Assembly (NCBI GenBank): GCA_028693975.1
Contig: JAQUUF010000056.1
Location: 1-7,234, forward strand
DNA length: 7,234 nt
Reading direction: 5' to 3'
From: Acidaminococcaceae bacterium
GTDB taxonomy: Bacteria > Bacillota > Negativicutes > Acidaminococcales > Acidaminococcaceae
Below are positions 1 through 6,099 of the stretch, piece by piece (position 1 is the stretch's first letter; the number at the start of each line of letters is the position of its first letter). The translations under genes and the position numbers were made by a program. Under the pieces are notes generated by a model. The model was not told the DNA's origin and ran no database searches. It saw only the letters and a list, made by a program, of their open reading frames with translations.

Positions 1-1370
1 TATTGCTCCTGCCCACCAATTAATTTCAGTAACTCTTGCGTTTTTTCCTGCAATAATTCTACATTGCCACGACTCTCAACATTCAAACGAACCACTGGCT
101 CCGTATTAGATTTGCGCAAGTTAAAACGCCAAGTGGGATAAGCTATGCTAATGCCATCTAGGTGGTCAACTTGAGCTTGCGCAGTTGTATATCTCTTCTC
201 CACCTCAGCAAACACAGTCTCAGCATCTTCCACCTTACGGTTAATCTCACCGCTACAGGGGAACAGAGCCATCCTCTCGCCTACTAATTGCGACAAAGTC
301 TTCCCACTCTTGCAGACTAGCTCTGCTACCAAGAGCCATGTAATCATGCCGCTATCACAAAATGTGAAGTCTCTAAAATAGTGATGAGAAGACATCTCGC
401 CACCATAAATAACATCATTAGCACGCATGCACTCTTTCATAAAGGCATGCCCACTCTTACAACGAACCAACTGTCCGCCTAATCTAGTCACAATCTCTTC
501 TGTATTCCACACCAATCTAGGGTCATACATAATCTTAGACCCTGGATATTTTTGCAAAAACAGCTCCGCCAGTAATCCAACCAAGTAATAGCCCTCGATA
601 AATTCTCCCTTTTCATCAAAAAAGAAACATCTATCGAAGTCACCATCCCAAGCAATTCCCATATCAGCTTGATGCTGCAAGACCGCTTGTGAAGTCTCTG
701 CCCGATTATTAAGTAACAAAGGATTGGGCACGCCATTAGGGAAATTCCCATCTGGCTGCTCATTAATCTTTATTAATTCAAAGGGCAAATGCTGCTCTAG
801 CACCTCCAAGACAGCACCAGCACCGCCATTACCAGGATTCACTACCAGCCGCAAAGACTTGAGGTCATCTATATTGATATAAGTCAAAAGATGTTGCACA
901 TACTCAGACATAATATCTCGCTTCGTGAGATCACCTGCTACTTTGCCTGGATAAAGGCCATGAGGAATTTCCCCATGCACCACCATCTCCGCAATATCCT
1001 TCAACCCTGTATCTTCTGACATAGGCCGCGCTCCCCGACGCACGAGCTTCATCCCGTTATAATTAGCCGGATTATGGCTAGCAGTAATCATTATACCGCC
1101 ATCCGCATTGAGGAAGGTAGTCGCAAAATAAATCATCTCAGTACCGCACTGTCCAATGTCTACAACATTAGCACCACCATGGCGCAGCCCCTCTGTTACC
1201 GCTGCACTTATACTAGGTCCGGATAAACGAATATCATGCCCTACCACCACATTAGCGGCTCCCAACATGACAGCAAAGACACGTCCTACACGATAGGCCA
1301 TTTCTTCATTTACTTCCGTAGGGACCACACCTCTAATGTCATATGCCTTAAAAGCTTTCGCACTAAGCAT
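1..1370 (-). CDS. manB: Phosphomannomutase/phosphoglucomutase (ManB/CpsG type), missing only the last base of its final codon
   Basis: The enzyme interconverts mannose-6-phosphate and mannose-1-phosphate (often also the glucose phosphates) in the cytosol, feeding GDP-mannose and surface polysaccharide synthesis. My translation from the ATG at 1370 is open for 456 codons, with all four alpha-D-phosphohexomutase motifs: the catalytic phosphoserine loop TASHNP (Ser98), the Mg-binding loop DGDFDR (242-247), the sugar-specificity loop GEMSSHHYFRDF (324-335) and the phosphate-binding RKSNTEP (419-425). The GEMS-HHYFRD form and the length match enterobacterial CpsG/ManB (456 residues) as I recall it, rather than GlmM or PgcA. 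After Gln456 the window shows only TA, so the next codon is probably TAA or TAG. The start has a strong site, GGAGG at 1378-1382, seven bases upstream. It follows the unknown gene by 18 bases, so the two are probably co-transcribed. Family is certain; the preferred sugar is inferred. Confidence 0.93.
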   Translation of the reverse strand, partial: MLSAKAFKAYDIRGVVPTEVNEEMAYRVGRVFAVMLGAANVVVGHDIRLSGPSISAAVTEGLRHGGANVVDIGQCGTEMIYFATTFLNADGGIMITASHNPANYNGMKLVRRGARPMSEDTGLKDIAEMVVHGEIPHGLYPGKVAGDLTKRDIMSEYVQHLLTYINIDDLKSLRLVVNPGNGGAGAVLEVLEQHLPFELIKINEQPDGNFPNGVPNPLLLNNRAETSQAVLQHQADMGIAWDGDFDRCFFFDEKGEFIEGYYLVGLLAELFLQKYPGSKIMYDPRLVWNTEEIVTRLGGQLVRCKSGHAFMKECMRANDVIYGGEMSSHHYFRDFTFCDSGMITWLLVAELVCKSGKTLSQLVGERMALFPCSGEINRKVEDAETVFAEVEKRYTTAQAQVDHLDGISIAYPTWRFNLRKSNTEPVVRLNVESRGNVELLQEKTQELLKLIGGQEQ

Positions 1371-1377
1371 GCCTCTT

Positions 1378-1382
1378 CCTCC
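1378..1382 (-). promoter_or_regulatory. Ribosome binding site of manB
   Basis: GGAGG on the minus strand lies seven bases before the ATG at 1370, and falls within the 18-base gap after the upstream gene's stop codon. It fixes the manB start and leaves no room for a separate promoter in the gap, which supports co-transcription. Confidence 0.8.
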
Positions 1383-1388
1383 AACCCA

Positions 1389-2363
1389 TTATTTAACGCT
1401 AACCGGTACTAAATCTTTCATATTCTCAATCAACATATGTAATCTATCTCGGTTTACTACAGTAATATCGCCATTAGTTATCACAACGTCGGTACGAGCT
1501 AATTCACGCATAGTGGCACCCAAAACAACGCCATAATTCAAAACAGCCTTCTCATCTGCTGTAAACTTACTGTAATCAGTCTTACCTTCAATAATCGCTT
1601 CCAGCTTGTCAAGCTGTTGCCAATGCATTTCTTTTAATTTTTGCATTTTTGTTGTGAGCAAAATCAATATTTCACTCAACTTCTTGATTCTAGCAGACGC
1701 ATCAGCCAAGGCCAAAGATTTCAAATCCAGATTTTCTTTAAATGCAAACGCATCATCTTTAGTCATTTTGCTGCCGTCAGCACTATCCAAATCTTGGTCT
1801 TCCACTAATTGTGGTGCACAAACAATAGCATTAAAAACAGCAAGCTCTTCAATCAAGCCCAAATTTTCAGAATCAATTGGGCTAGTCACAAAAGCCTCCA
1901 AAGCAGATTTGGCAGTACCTTGATTCAAAGACGCATTGCCCTTCGCAGCAGAAGCTCCGCCCTCCAAGGCTACTACTGAATAAATACCGGTACCAATTTT
2001 GAGCAAGTTTTTATCCTTCATAATCTGAATCAATTCGCCAATTTCGACCAAATGCTCCAAATCATTAGGCATCATATAGACACCATCATGCCCCTTAAAA
2101 GCATAGCTAGAAGGTCTATTGCTAATAGCCTTCAAGATTTTATACATTCTGCCGTAACCTTTCCAAGCGGTTAACTTAATCTCAGCGAGGTCTTTAATCA
2201 TGGGCATAACTACTTCTTCACCCTTAAAGAATTTGTACTTTTCTTCCCTGTAACGAGCGACCGCATCCATTACAATCTTTGCGGGATCATTCATTTGCTT
2301 ATACATTCTAACACCGGCTGCCCCAACACCTGCAGCCATCCATATTGCCAACGGAATCGGCAT
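1389..2363 (-). CDS. Uncharacterised 324-residue helical protein
   Basis: I do not recognise this protein. Residues 1-19 form a hydrophobic, small-residue-rich stretch (AIWMAAGVGAAGV) that could be a membrane anchor or a glycine-zipper-like helix; it has no cleavage site or lipobox. Residues 26-82 look like long charged helices. Residues 123-145 are glycine/alanine/serine-rich (IGTGIYSVVALEGGASAA). Residues 222-258 show heptad spacing of I/L/M (226, 229, 233, 236, 240, 243, 254, 257), suggesting a coiled coil. Residues 269-316 are another mostly helical segment. No enzyme motif is visible. The layout loosely recalls poorly described helical proteins of anaerobic Bacillota with a Gly/Ala segment between helical arms, a weak impression only. 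I chose the ATG at 2363 because AAGGGG ends eight bases upstream. An in-frame TTG at 2381 would begin upstream of that site and cannot use it. The gene sits between its own likely promoter and manB. Confidence 0.8.
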   Translation of the reverse strand: MPIPLAIWMAAGVGAAGVRMYKQMNDPAKIVMDAVARYREEKYKFFKGEEVVMPMIKDLAEIKLTAWKGYGRMYKILKAISNRPSSYAFKGHDGVYMMPNDLEHLVEIGELIQIMKDKNLLKIGTGIYSVVALEGGASAAKGNASLNQGTAKSALEAFVTSPIDSENLGLIEELAVFNAIVCAPQLVEDQDLDSADGSKMTKDDAFAFKENLDLKSLALADASARIKKLSEILILLTTKMQKLKEMHWQQLDKLEAIIEGKTDYSKFTADEKAVLNYGVVLGATMRELARTDVVITNGDITVVNRDRLHMLIENMKDLVPVSVK

Positions 2364-2371
2364 AGCATACA

Positions 2372-2378
2372 CCCCTTT
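2372..2378 (-). promoter_or_regulatory. Ribosome binding site of the uncharacterised gene
   Basis: AAAGGGG on the minus strand ends eight bases before the ATG at 2363. It decides the start in favour of MPIPLAIW and against the in-frame TTG six codons upstream, which lies on the wrong side of this site. Confidence 0.7.
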
Positions 2379-2411
2379 CAAATTACTTTATCTTTAAATA
2401 TTCTCTACCAG

Positions 2412-2440
2412 CTTATCTTTTCCTTCTATAATCATGTGAA
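2412..2440 (-). promoter_or_regulatory. Candidate sigma-A-type promoter for the unknown gene and manB
   Basis: On the minus strand, TTCACA (2440-2435, five of six matches to the -35 consensus) is followed after exactly 17 bases by GATAAG (2417-2412, four of six matches to the -10 consensus). Transcription would start near 2405, giving a leader of about 40 bases before the ATG at 2363. The position, just downstream of the liv terminator and in an AT-rich spacer, is where a promoter is needed. The -10 box is weak, so this is a candidate only. Confidence 0.4.
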
Positions 2441-2451
2441 GATTTGTTCAC
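2436..2451. repeat. Inverted repeat GTGAA-N6-TTCAC over the candidate -35 box
   Basis: The plus strand reads GTGAA (2436-2440), six bases, then TTCAC (2447-2451), a perfect 5-bp dyad that overlaps the candidate -35 hexamer. On the minus strand the heptamer GAACAAA also occurs twice with a 9-base period (2458-2452 and 2449-2443). A regulator site here would block polymerase. The dyad is short and may be chance. Confidence 0.3.
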
Positions 2452-2478
2452 TTTGTTCTTTTTAGTCCCATTTGTAAC

Positions 2479-2507
2479 AAAAAACCGCTAGGAAAAATCC
2501 CTAGCGG
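2479..2507 (-). terminator. Rho-independent terminator of the liv operon
   Basis: CCGCTAGG (2485-2492) and CCTAGCGG (2500-2507) form a perfect 8-bp GC-rich stem with a 7-base loop. Read on the minus strand it is followed at once by six T (2484-2479). It begins 20 bases after the livF stop codon. The plus-strand side lacks a T-tract, so it acts in the minus direction. Confidence 0.9.
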
Positions 2508-2526
2508 CCTTTGATTGTCTATTAAA

Positions 2527-3249
2527 TTATTTATGCTTCTTCTTGCCCAGATAAGCTGCCTTAATCTCAGGATTTTCCAGAAGCTCTGCTCCTGTGCCTT
2601 CCATGCTGATTCGTCCTGTTTCCAGGACATAAGCTTTGTCAGCAATCTTTAAAGCCATATTAGCATTTTGCTCAATCAGCAGGATAGTAACACCCTGTTT
2701 ATTGATTTTTTGAATAATACTAAAAATGTCTTTAATAATCAAAGGAGCTAGCCCCAGAGAAGGCTCGTCCATCATAAGCAATTTTGGTTTGCACATCAAG
2801 GCTCTTCCCACTGCCAGCATCTGCTGTTCACCACCGGACAAAGTACCTGCCATTTGCCAATGTCGCTCTTCTAATCGCGGAAAAAGCTTGTAAATCTTCT
2901 CTATATCCTGCTGAATGCCCTCGCTATCATTGCGCATATAAGCACCAATCTGCAAATTCTCCAATACCGTTAGATTAGGGAAAACCCTACGTCCCTCCGG
3001 TACCAGAGTAATGCCTGTTTGCACAATTTTTTGTGAATTAAGACCATTGATCGTCTGGTCATTATAGCTAATGCTACCTGATTGAATCTTAACTAAACCT
3101 ATGATACTACGCAGCAGAGTACTTTTGCCAGCACCATTAGCACCAATTAAGGTTACGATTTGACCATCCGGCACATCGACAGAAATCCCTTTGAGTGCTT
3201 CAATGCCTCCGTAAGATACTACCAAATCGCTTATTTTAAGCATCTTCAT
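2527..3249 (-). CDS. livF: Branched-chain amino acid ABC transporter ATPase LivF
   Basis: This is one of two cytoplasmic ATP-hydrolysing subunits driving the Liv importer. At 240 residues it has the usual LivF length. Motifs in order are Walker A GANGAGKST (36-44), the LivF-typical VPEGRRVFPNLTV segment (83-95), where glutamate stands near the usual Q-loop position, ABC signature LSGGEQQ (137-143) and Walker B LLMMDEP with D161 and E162. The switch position reads EQN (Gln194) instead of histidine, which is common in LivF and not a defect. The start overlaps the end of livG by 14 bases. A second in-frame ATG at 3243 is better spaced from the G-rich Shine-Dalgarno (GGGGG, 9 bases) and gives MLKISDLV, a typical LivF beginning, so the true start may be two codons later. 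It is the last gene of the operon, followed by a terminator. Confidence 0.95.
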   Translation of the reverse strand: MKMLKISDLVVSYGGIEALKGISVDVPDGQIVTLIGANGAGKSTLLRSIIGLVKIQSGSISYNDQTINGLNSQKIVQTGITLVPEGRRVFPNLTVLENLQIGAYMRNDSEGIQQDIEKIYKLFPRLEERHWQMAGTLSGGEQQMLAVGRALMCKPKLLMMDEPSLGLAPLIIKDIFSIIQKINKQGVTILLIEQNANMALKIADKAYVLETGRISMEGTGAELLENPEIKAAYLGKKKHK

Positions 3250-4024
3250 CCACCCCCAAGTAAGCCTCTATTACCCTATCATCATTCTGAATTTCCTGTG
3301 GGGTGCCTTTGGCAATAGTCTGTCCAAAATCCAACACGTAAATTCTGTCAGAAATCTCCATAACCAAGTCCATATGATGCTCTATCATAAAGACTGTTAA
3401 GTGATACTTATCATGAATGGTCTTAATAAATGCCGTCAAATCATCTGTTTCATTTGGATTCATGCCAGCAGCCGGTTCATCCAGAAGCAATACCTTAGGG
3501 TGAGTCGCCATAGCTCGTATAATCTCCAAACGACGTTGCTTACCATAGGGCAGAGATGAAGCCTTCTCTCCCCTTTCTTCCCACAGGCCTACTTCTTTTA
3601 ATAACCGTTCAACTTCTTCTTCTGCCACTTGCTGTTCCTTGTTATACCACGGCAAATGCAAAGTTGCTGACAAGAAGTCTGATTTTAAATGCAAATGCTC
3701 AGCAATCATAACGTTTTCATAAACCGTCAGTTCCTTGAAAAGACGAATATTCTGGAACGTTCTGGCTACACCCAATTGGGCTATAGTGCTGGGCTTCATC
3801 CCTGTAATATCTACCTCTTCACCAGCATCATTAGTATACAAAATCCTGCCTTTGGTAGGTTTGTATACACCTGTAATCATATTAAATGCTGTGGTTTTAC
3901 CAGCACCATTAGGTCCAATAAGAGCAATTATCTCGCCCTCATGGATATCAATATTCAAATTGTTGACGGCAATAACACCGCCAAACTGCATCGTAATAGA
4001 ATCAACTTTCAAAACTGTCGTCAT
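3236..4024 (-). CDS. livG: Branched-chain amino acid ABC transporter ATPase LivG
   Basis: This is the second nucleotide-binding subunit, expected to pair with LivF beneath LivH/LivM. It has 262 residues, normal for LivG. Visible motifs are Walker A GPNGAGKTT (37-45), Q-loop glutamine Q91 in ARTFQNIRLF, signature LPYGKQRRLEI (from 158; the family's Y-G-x-Q-R form, not LSGGQ), Walker B KVLLLDEPAAGMNP with D182 and E183, and switch histidine H216 in MIEHHMDL. The segment between Q-loop and signature (about 105-150) is longer than in LivF, as is usual for LivG. The ATG overlaps the livM stop as ATGA, a typical sign of translational coupling, and a G-rich ribosome site (AAAGGGGG) lies seven bases upstream. 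Confidence 0.95.
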   Translation of the reverse strand: MTTVLKVDSITMQFGGVIAVNNLNIDIHEGEIIALIGPNGAGKTTAFNMITGVYKPTKGRILYTNDAGEEVDITGMKPSTIAQLGVARTFQNIRLFKELTVYENVMIAEHLHLKSDFLSATLHLPWYNKEQQVAEEEVERLLKEVGLWEERGEKASSLPYGKQRRLEIIRAMATHPKVLLLDEPAAGMNPNETDDLTAFIKTIHDKYHLTVFMIEHHMDLVMEISDRIYVLDFGQTIAKGTPQEIQNDDRVIEAYLGVDEDA

Positions 4025-5088
4025 TTCGCCGCCCCCTTTCGTTTAAAAACTGCCAAGGGGTTTTTACAAAACTGAGCTATCCTGTCCCAAGTCAACTCTT
4101 TGGTTCCCATAATCCCGTGGCGCCAGAAAAGAACGCAGACCATTAAGAGCACAGAGAAAATAACCATGCGCAGACCCGGTCTAAAGAGCGGAATATTCAT
4201 ACCAAACAGTTCTAACGGCTCATCGAAAATACGCAAGTATTCCAGACCGGCAGTGACAATGATAGCACCAAACATACTACCTGTGATACTACCCATACCA
4301 CCCAAAACTATAATCAATAAGAAATTATAGGTTAGAGTAAACAAGAAATTCTTCGGGTCCACAGTTCCAAGCAACATAGCATATAGCCCGCCACCAACAC
4401 CGGCAAAAAAAGCACTAATCATAAAAGCCAAACACTTATGCTTATAAAGATTAATACCCATAGCCTCGGCAGCAATTTCGTCCTCACGAATAGCTTTGAA
4501 GGCACGTCCATAGGAAGAGTTGATCAAAGCAGCAATAAAAACAAAAGCAATAGCCGTGGCCAAGAAAATATATCTGGCATCGTTCAAAGTAGGAATATCC
4601 TTGATGCCCAGTGCTCCATTAGTGATACTGGAGGCATTAGTAATGACAATACGAATGATTTCGGAAAAGCCCAAGGTTGCAATAGCCAGATAGTCGCCTT
4701 TGAGACGCAAAATAGGTGCTCCGATAAGAAAAGCTACCAAAGCCGCCAATAAACCACCGCCCAAAAGAGCCGCCCATACCGGCAGTTGAATACCCGCAAT
4801 AGCCGGATTCATAGGAACAGCATAAAAAACTGTAGCACGTGCAGCTACTGGCACGGTAAAGATACCTACCACATAGGCTCCTATAGCCATAAAGCCTGCT
4901 TGTCCCAAAGAAAACTGTCCCGCAAAACCATTAGTAACGTTCATGGACAAGCCAATAATAGCATAAATCATGCATAAATTGGCAATGCGGCGTACATAAG
5001 AGTCCATTTCTGAATTCAAGAGCCAAGAAAGTCCAAATAACACTATTAACAAGATGACGGATAAGATCAAATCTCTTTTTTTCTTCAT
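4021..5088 (-). CDS. livM: Branched-chain amino acid ABC transporter permease LivM
   Basis: This integral membrane subunit forms half of the amino acid channel with LivH. It has 355 residues from the ATG at 5088. A basic N-terminus (MKKKRD) leads into a hydrophobic helix (about 7-24). Next comes the conserved LivM stretch NGFAGQFSLGQAGFMAIGAY (53-72), further helices around 104-126, 172-190, 218-240 and 250-285, and a last one near 305-322. The cytoplasmic coupling loop that contacts the ATPase is GRAFKAIREDEIAAEAMGIN (194-213). The protein lacks the long N-terminal extension of E. coli LivM. A GTG at 5094 is also in frame and would overlap the livH stop as GTGA. I prefer the ATG because GAAGG lies seven bases before it. 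Overlap with livG is four bases. Confidence 0.93.
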   Translation of the reverse strand: MKKKRDLILSVILLIVLFGLSWLLNSEMDSYVRRIANLCMIYAIIGLSMNVTNGFAGQFSLGQAGFMAIGAYVVGIFTVPVAARATVFYAVPMNPAIAGIQLPVWAALLGGGLLAALVAFLIGAPILRLKGDYLAIATLGFSEIIRIVITNASSITNGALGIKDIPTLNDARYIFLATAIAFVFIAALINSSYGRAFKAIREDEIAAEAMGINLYKHKCLAFMISAFFAGVGGGLYAMLLGTVDPKNFLFTLTYNFLLIIVLGGMGSITGSMFGAIIVTAGLEYLRIFDEPLELFGMNIPLFRPGLRMVIFSVLLMVCVLFWRHGIMGTKELTWDRIAQFCKNPLAVFKRKGAAK

Positions 5089-5090
5089 GA

Positions 5091-6017
5091 TCACACCTTC
5101 TCCGTTATCTTCTCACCCAACAAGCCCGTGGGCTTATAGAATAAGATAATAATAAGTAAAATAAAGGCAAAGGCGTCCCTGTAACCTGATAACTGTGGGA
5201 AGAAGGCTACAATCATAATTTCGCCAAGGCCCAATATAAAACCACCGATAACTGCACCCTTAATATTGCCAATGCCACCTATAACTGCTGCAATAAAACA
5301 CTTTAAGCCCGGCATAACACCCAGCATAGGTGTAATACCAGGATATTTTACGCCCCACATAAAAGCACCAATAGCAGCCAAAGCACTACCTATAATAAAA
5401 GTCGTGGAAATAACATTATCGATGTTAACACCCATAACTCGTGCGATTTCGTAATCTTTGGAAACAGCCCTCATCGCCATACCTATCTTGGTATGATTAA
5501 CAATATGTAAAAGTACGACAAGGCTTAAAATTGTAATAACAGGTATTACAAAACTAATAGCCTGAATTTGCACACTGCCAAAAGATATATTCTGGCTCAA
5601 AAGCGGGATATTAGGAAAACGCATCGGTCTGCCGCTAAATAAATAGTTTGCTAGGTTTTCCAAAAGGAAAGAAGCACCTATTGCGGAGATCAAAACAGAA
5701 TTCTTAGGCGCGTCACGCAAAGGCCTATAAGCCGTACGCTCAATAATCGCCCCCAACAAAGCTGTGGCAATTATTACGCCGACAAAAGTAATATACCAGG
5801 GAATATGAAAAATTGTAATTCCAAAAAAAGCGAAATAGCAAGCCATCATAACAATATCGCCATGGGCAAAGTTAATCATTAGCAAAATGCCATAGACCAT
5901 CGTATAGCCAATTGCAATAAGCGCATATAAACTGCCAAGAGAAATACCATTGACTAAATGCTGGGCAAAGTTTGCGCCAGACATATTGGCAATAGCTTGG
6001 AATAATTCCATCTGCAC
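5091..6017 (-). CDS. livH: Branched-chain amino acid ABC transporter permease LivH
   Basis: This is the partner permease of LivM in the cytoplasmic membrane. It carries the hallmark LivH stretch NGISLGSLYALIAIGYTMVYG followed by NFAHGDIVMM, several long hydrophobic helices, and the coupling loop MRAVSKDYEIARVMGVN that docks on the ATPases. The C-terminal part has the usual GGIGNIKGAVIGG turn and ends FYKPTGLLGEK. Two nearby starts are possible. The GTG at 6017 lies seven bases after GAAGGA and gives 308 residues. The ATG at 6011 (MELFQAI, 306 residues) is 13 bases from that site, which is long. An in-frame ATG at 6053 lies inside the terminator hairpin and would add an unrelated charged leader, so I reject it. 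The stop codon sits two bases before the livM ATG. Confidence 0.94.
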   Translation of the reverse strand: MQMELFQAIANMSGANFAQHLVNGISLGSLYALIAIGYTMVYGILLMINFAHGDIVMMACYFAFFGITIFHIPWYITFVGVIIATALLGAIIERTAYRPLRDAPKNSVLISAIGASFLLENLANYLFSGRPMRFPNIPLLSQNISFGSVQIQAISFVIPVITILSLVVLLHIVNHTKIGMAMRAVSKDYEIARVMGVNIDNVISTTFIIGSALAAIGAFMWGVKYPGITPMLGVMPGLKCFIAAVIGGIGNIKGAVIGGFILGLGEIMIVAFFPQLSGYRDAFAFILLIIILFYKPTGLLGEKITEKV

Positions 6018-6024
6018 ACACCAT

Positions 6025-6030
6025 TCCTTC
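6025..6030 (-). promoter_or_regulatory. Ribosome binding site of livH
   Basis: GAAGGA on the minus strand lies seven bases before the GTG at 6017 and 13 before the ATG at 6011. It favours the GTG start. It begins two bases after the T-tract of the preceding hairpin, so only read-through transcripts carry it. Confidence 0.6.
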
Positions 6031-6031
6031 A

Positions 6032-6067
6032 CAAAAAATAATGCTTCCTCCACTTAGGGAGGAAGCA
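6032..6067 (-). terminator. Intra-operon rho-independent terminator between livK and livH
   Basis: TGCTTCCTCC (6042-6051) and GGAGGAAGCA (6058-6067) make a perfect 10-bp stem with a 6-base loop. On the minus strand the stem is followed by TTATTTTTTG. It lies 32 bases after the binding-protein stop and just before the livH ribosome site. No promoter fits between it and livH, so livHMGF expression should depend on partial read-through unless another promoter lies inside the binding-protein gene. The expected effect is an excess of binding protein over membrane complex. Confidence 0.85.
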
Positions 6068-6099
6068 ATAATACATCCCTACCGGATCCAGACCAATTT

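Noticed and set aside
488..763. Same-strand open frame of 91 codons
   Set aside because: It lies in a different frame inside manB, whose own frame is open and carries all family motifs across this stretch.
1606..1923. Plus-strand open frame opposite the unknown gene
   Set aside because: It is low-complexity, Ser/Ala/Lys-rich and antisense. The minus-strand frame is three times longer and has a good ribosome site.
2364..2381. Alternative TTG start giving the unknown protein six extra residues
   Set aside because: The AAAGGGG ribosome site falls inside this extension, so it can serve only the ATG at 2363.
2448..2645. Minus-strand small open frame running through the terminator downstream of livF
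   Set aside because: Most of it is a frame shadow of the livF 3' end, it reads through the liv terminator hairpin, and its product looks like no known protein.
2527..4024. Non-canonical ATPase motifs (Gln at the LivF switch position, Y-G-K-Q-R signature in LivG) as possible inactivating changes
   Set aside because: These variants are usual in LivF and LivG families, and the Walker motifs are intact in both.
3689..4075. Plus-strand open frame opposite livG and the end of livM
   Set aside because: It is antisense to well-supported coding sequence, its cysteine- and asparagine-rich composition is typical of a shadow frame, and no ribosome site was evident.
6012..6053. Alternative upstream ATG start of livH at 6053
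   Set aside because: It lies within the terminator hairpin and adds a charged leader unlike LivH. The ribosome site points to 6017 or 6011.
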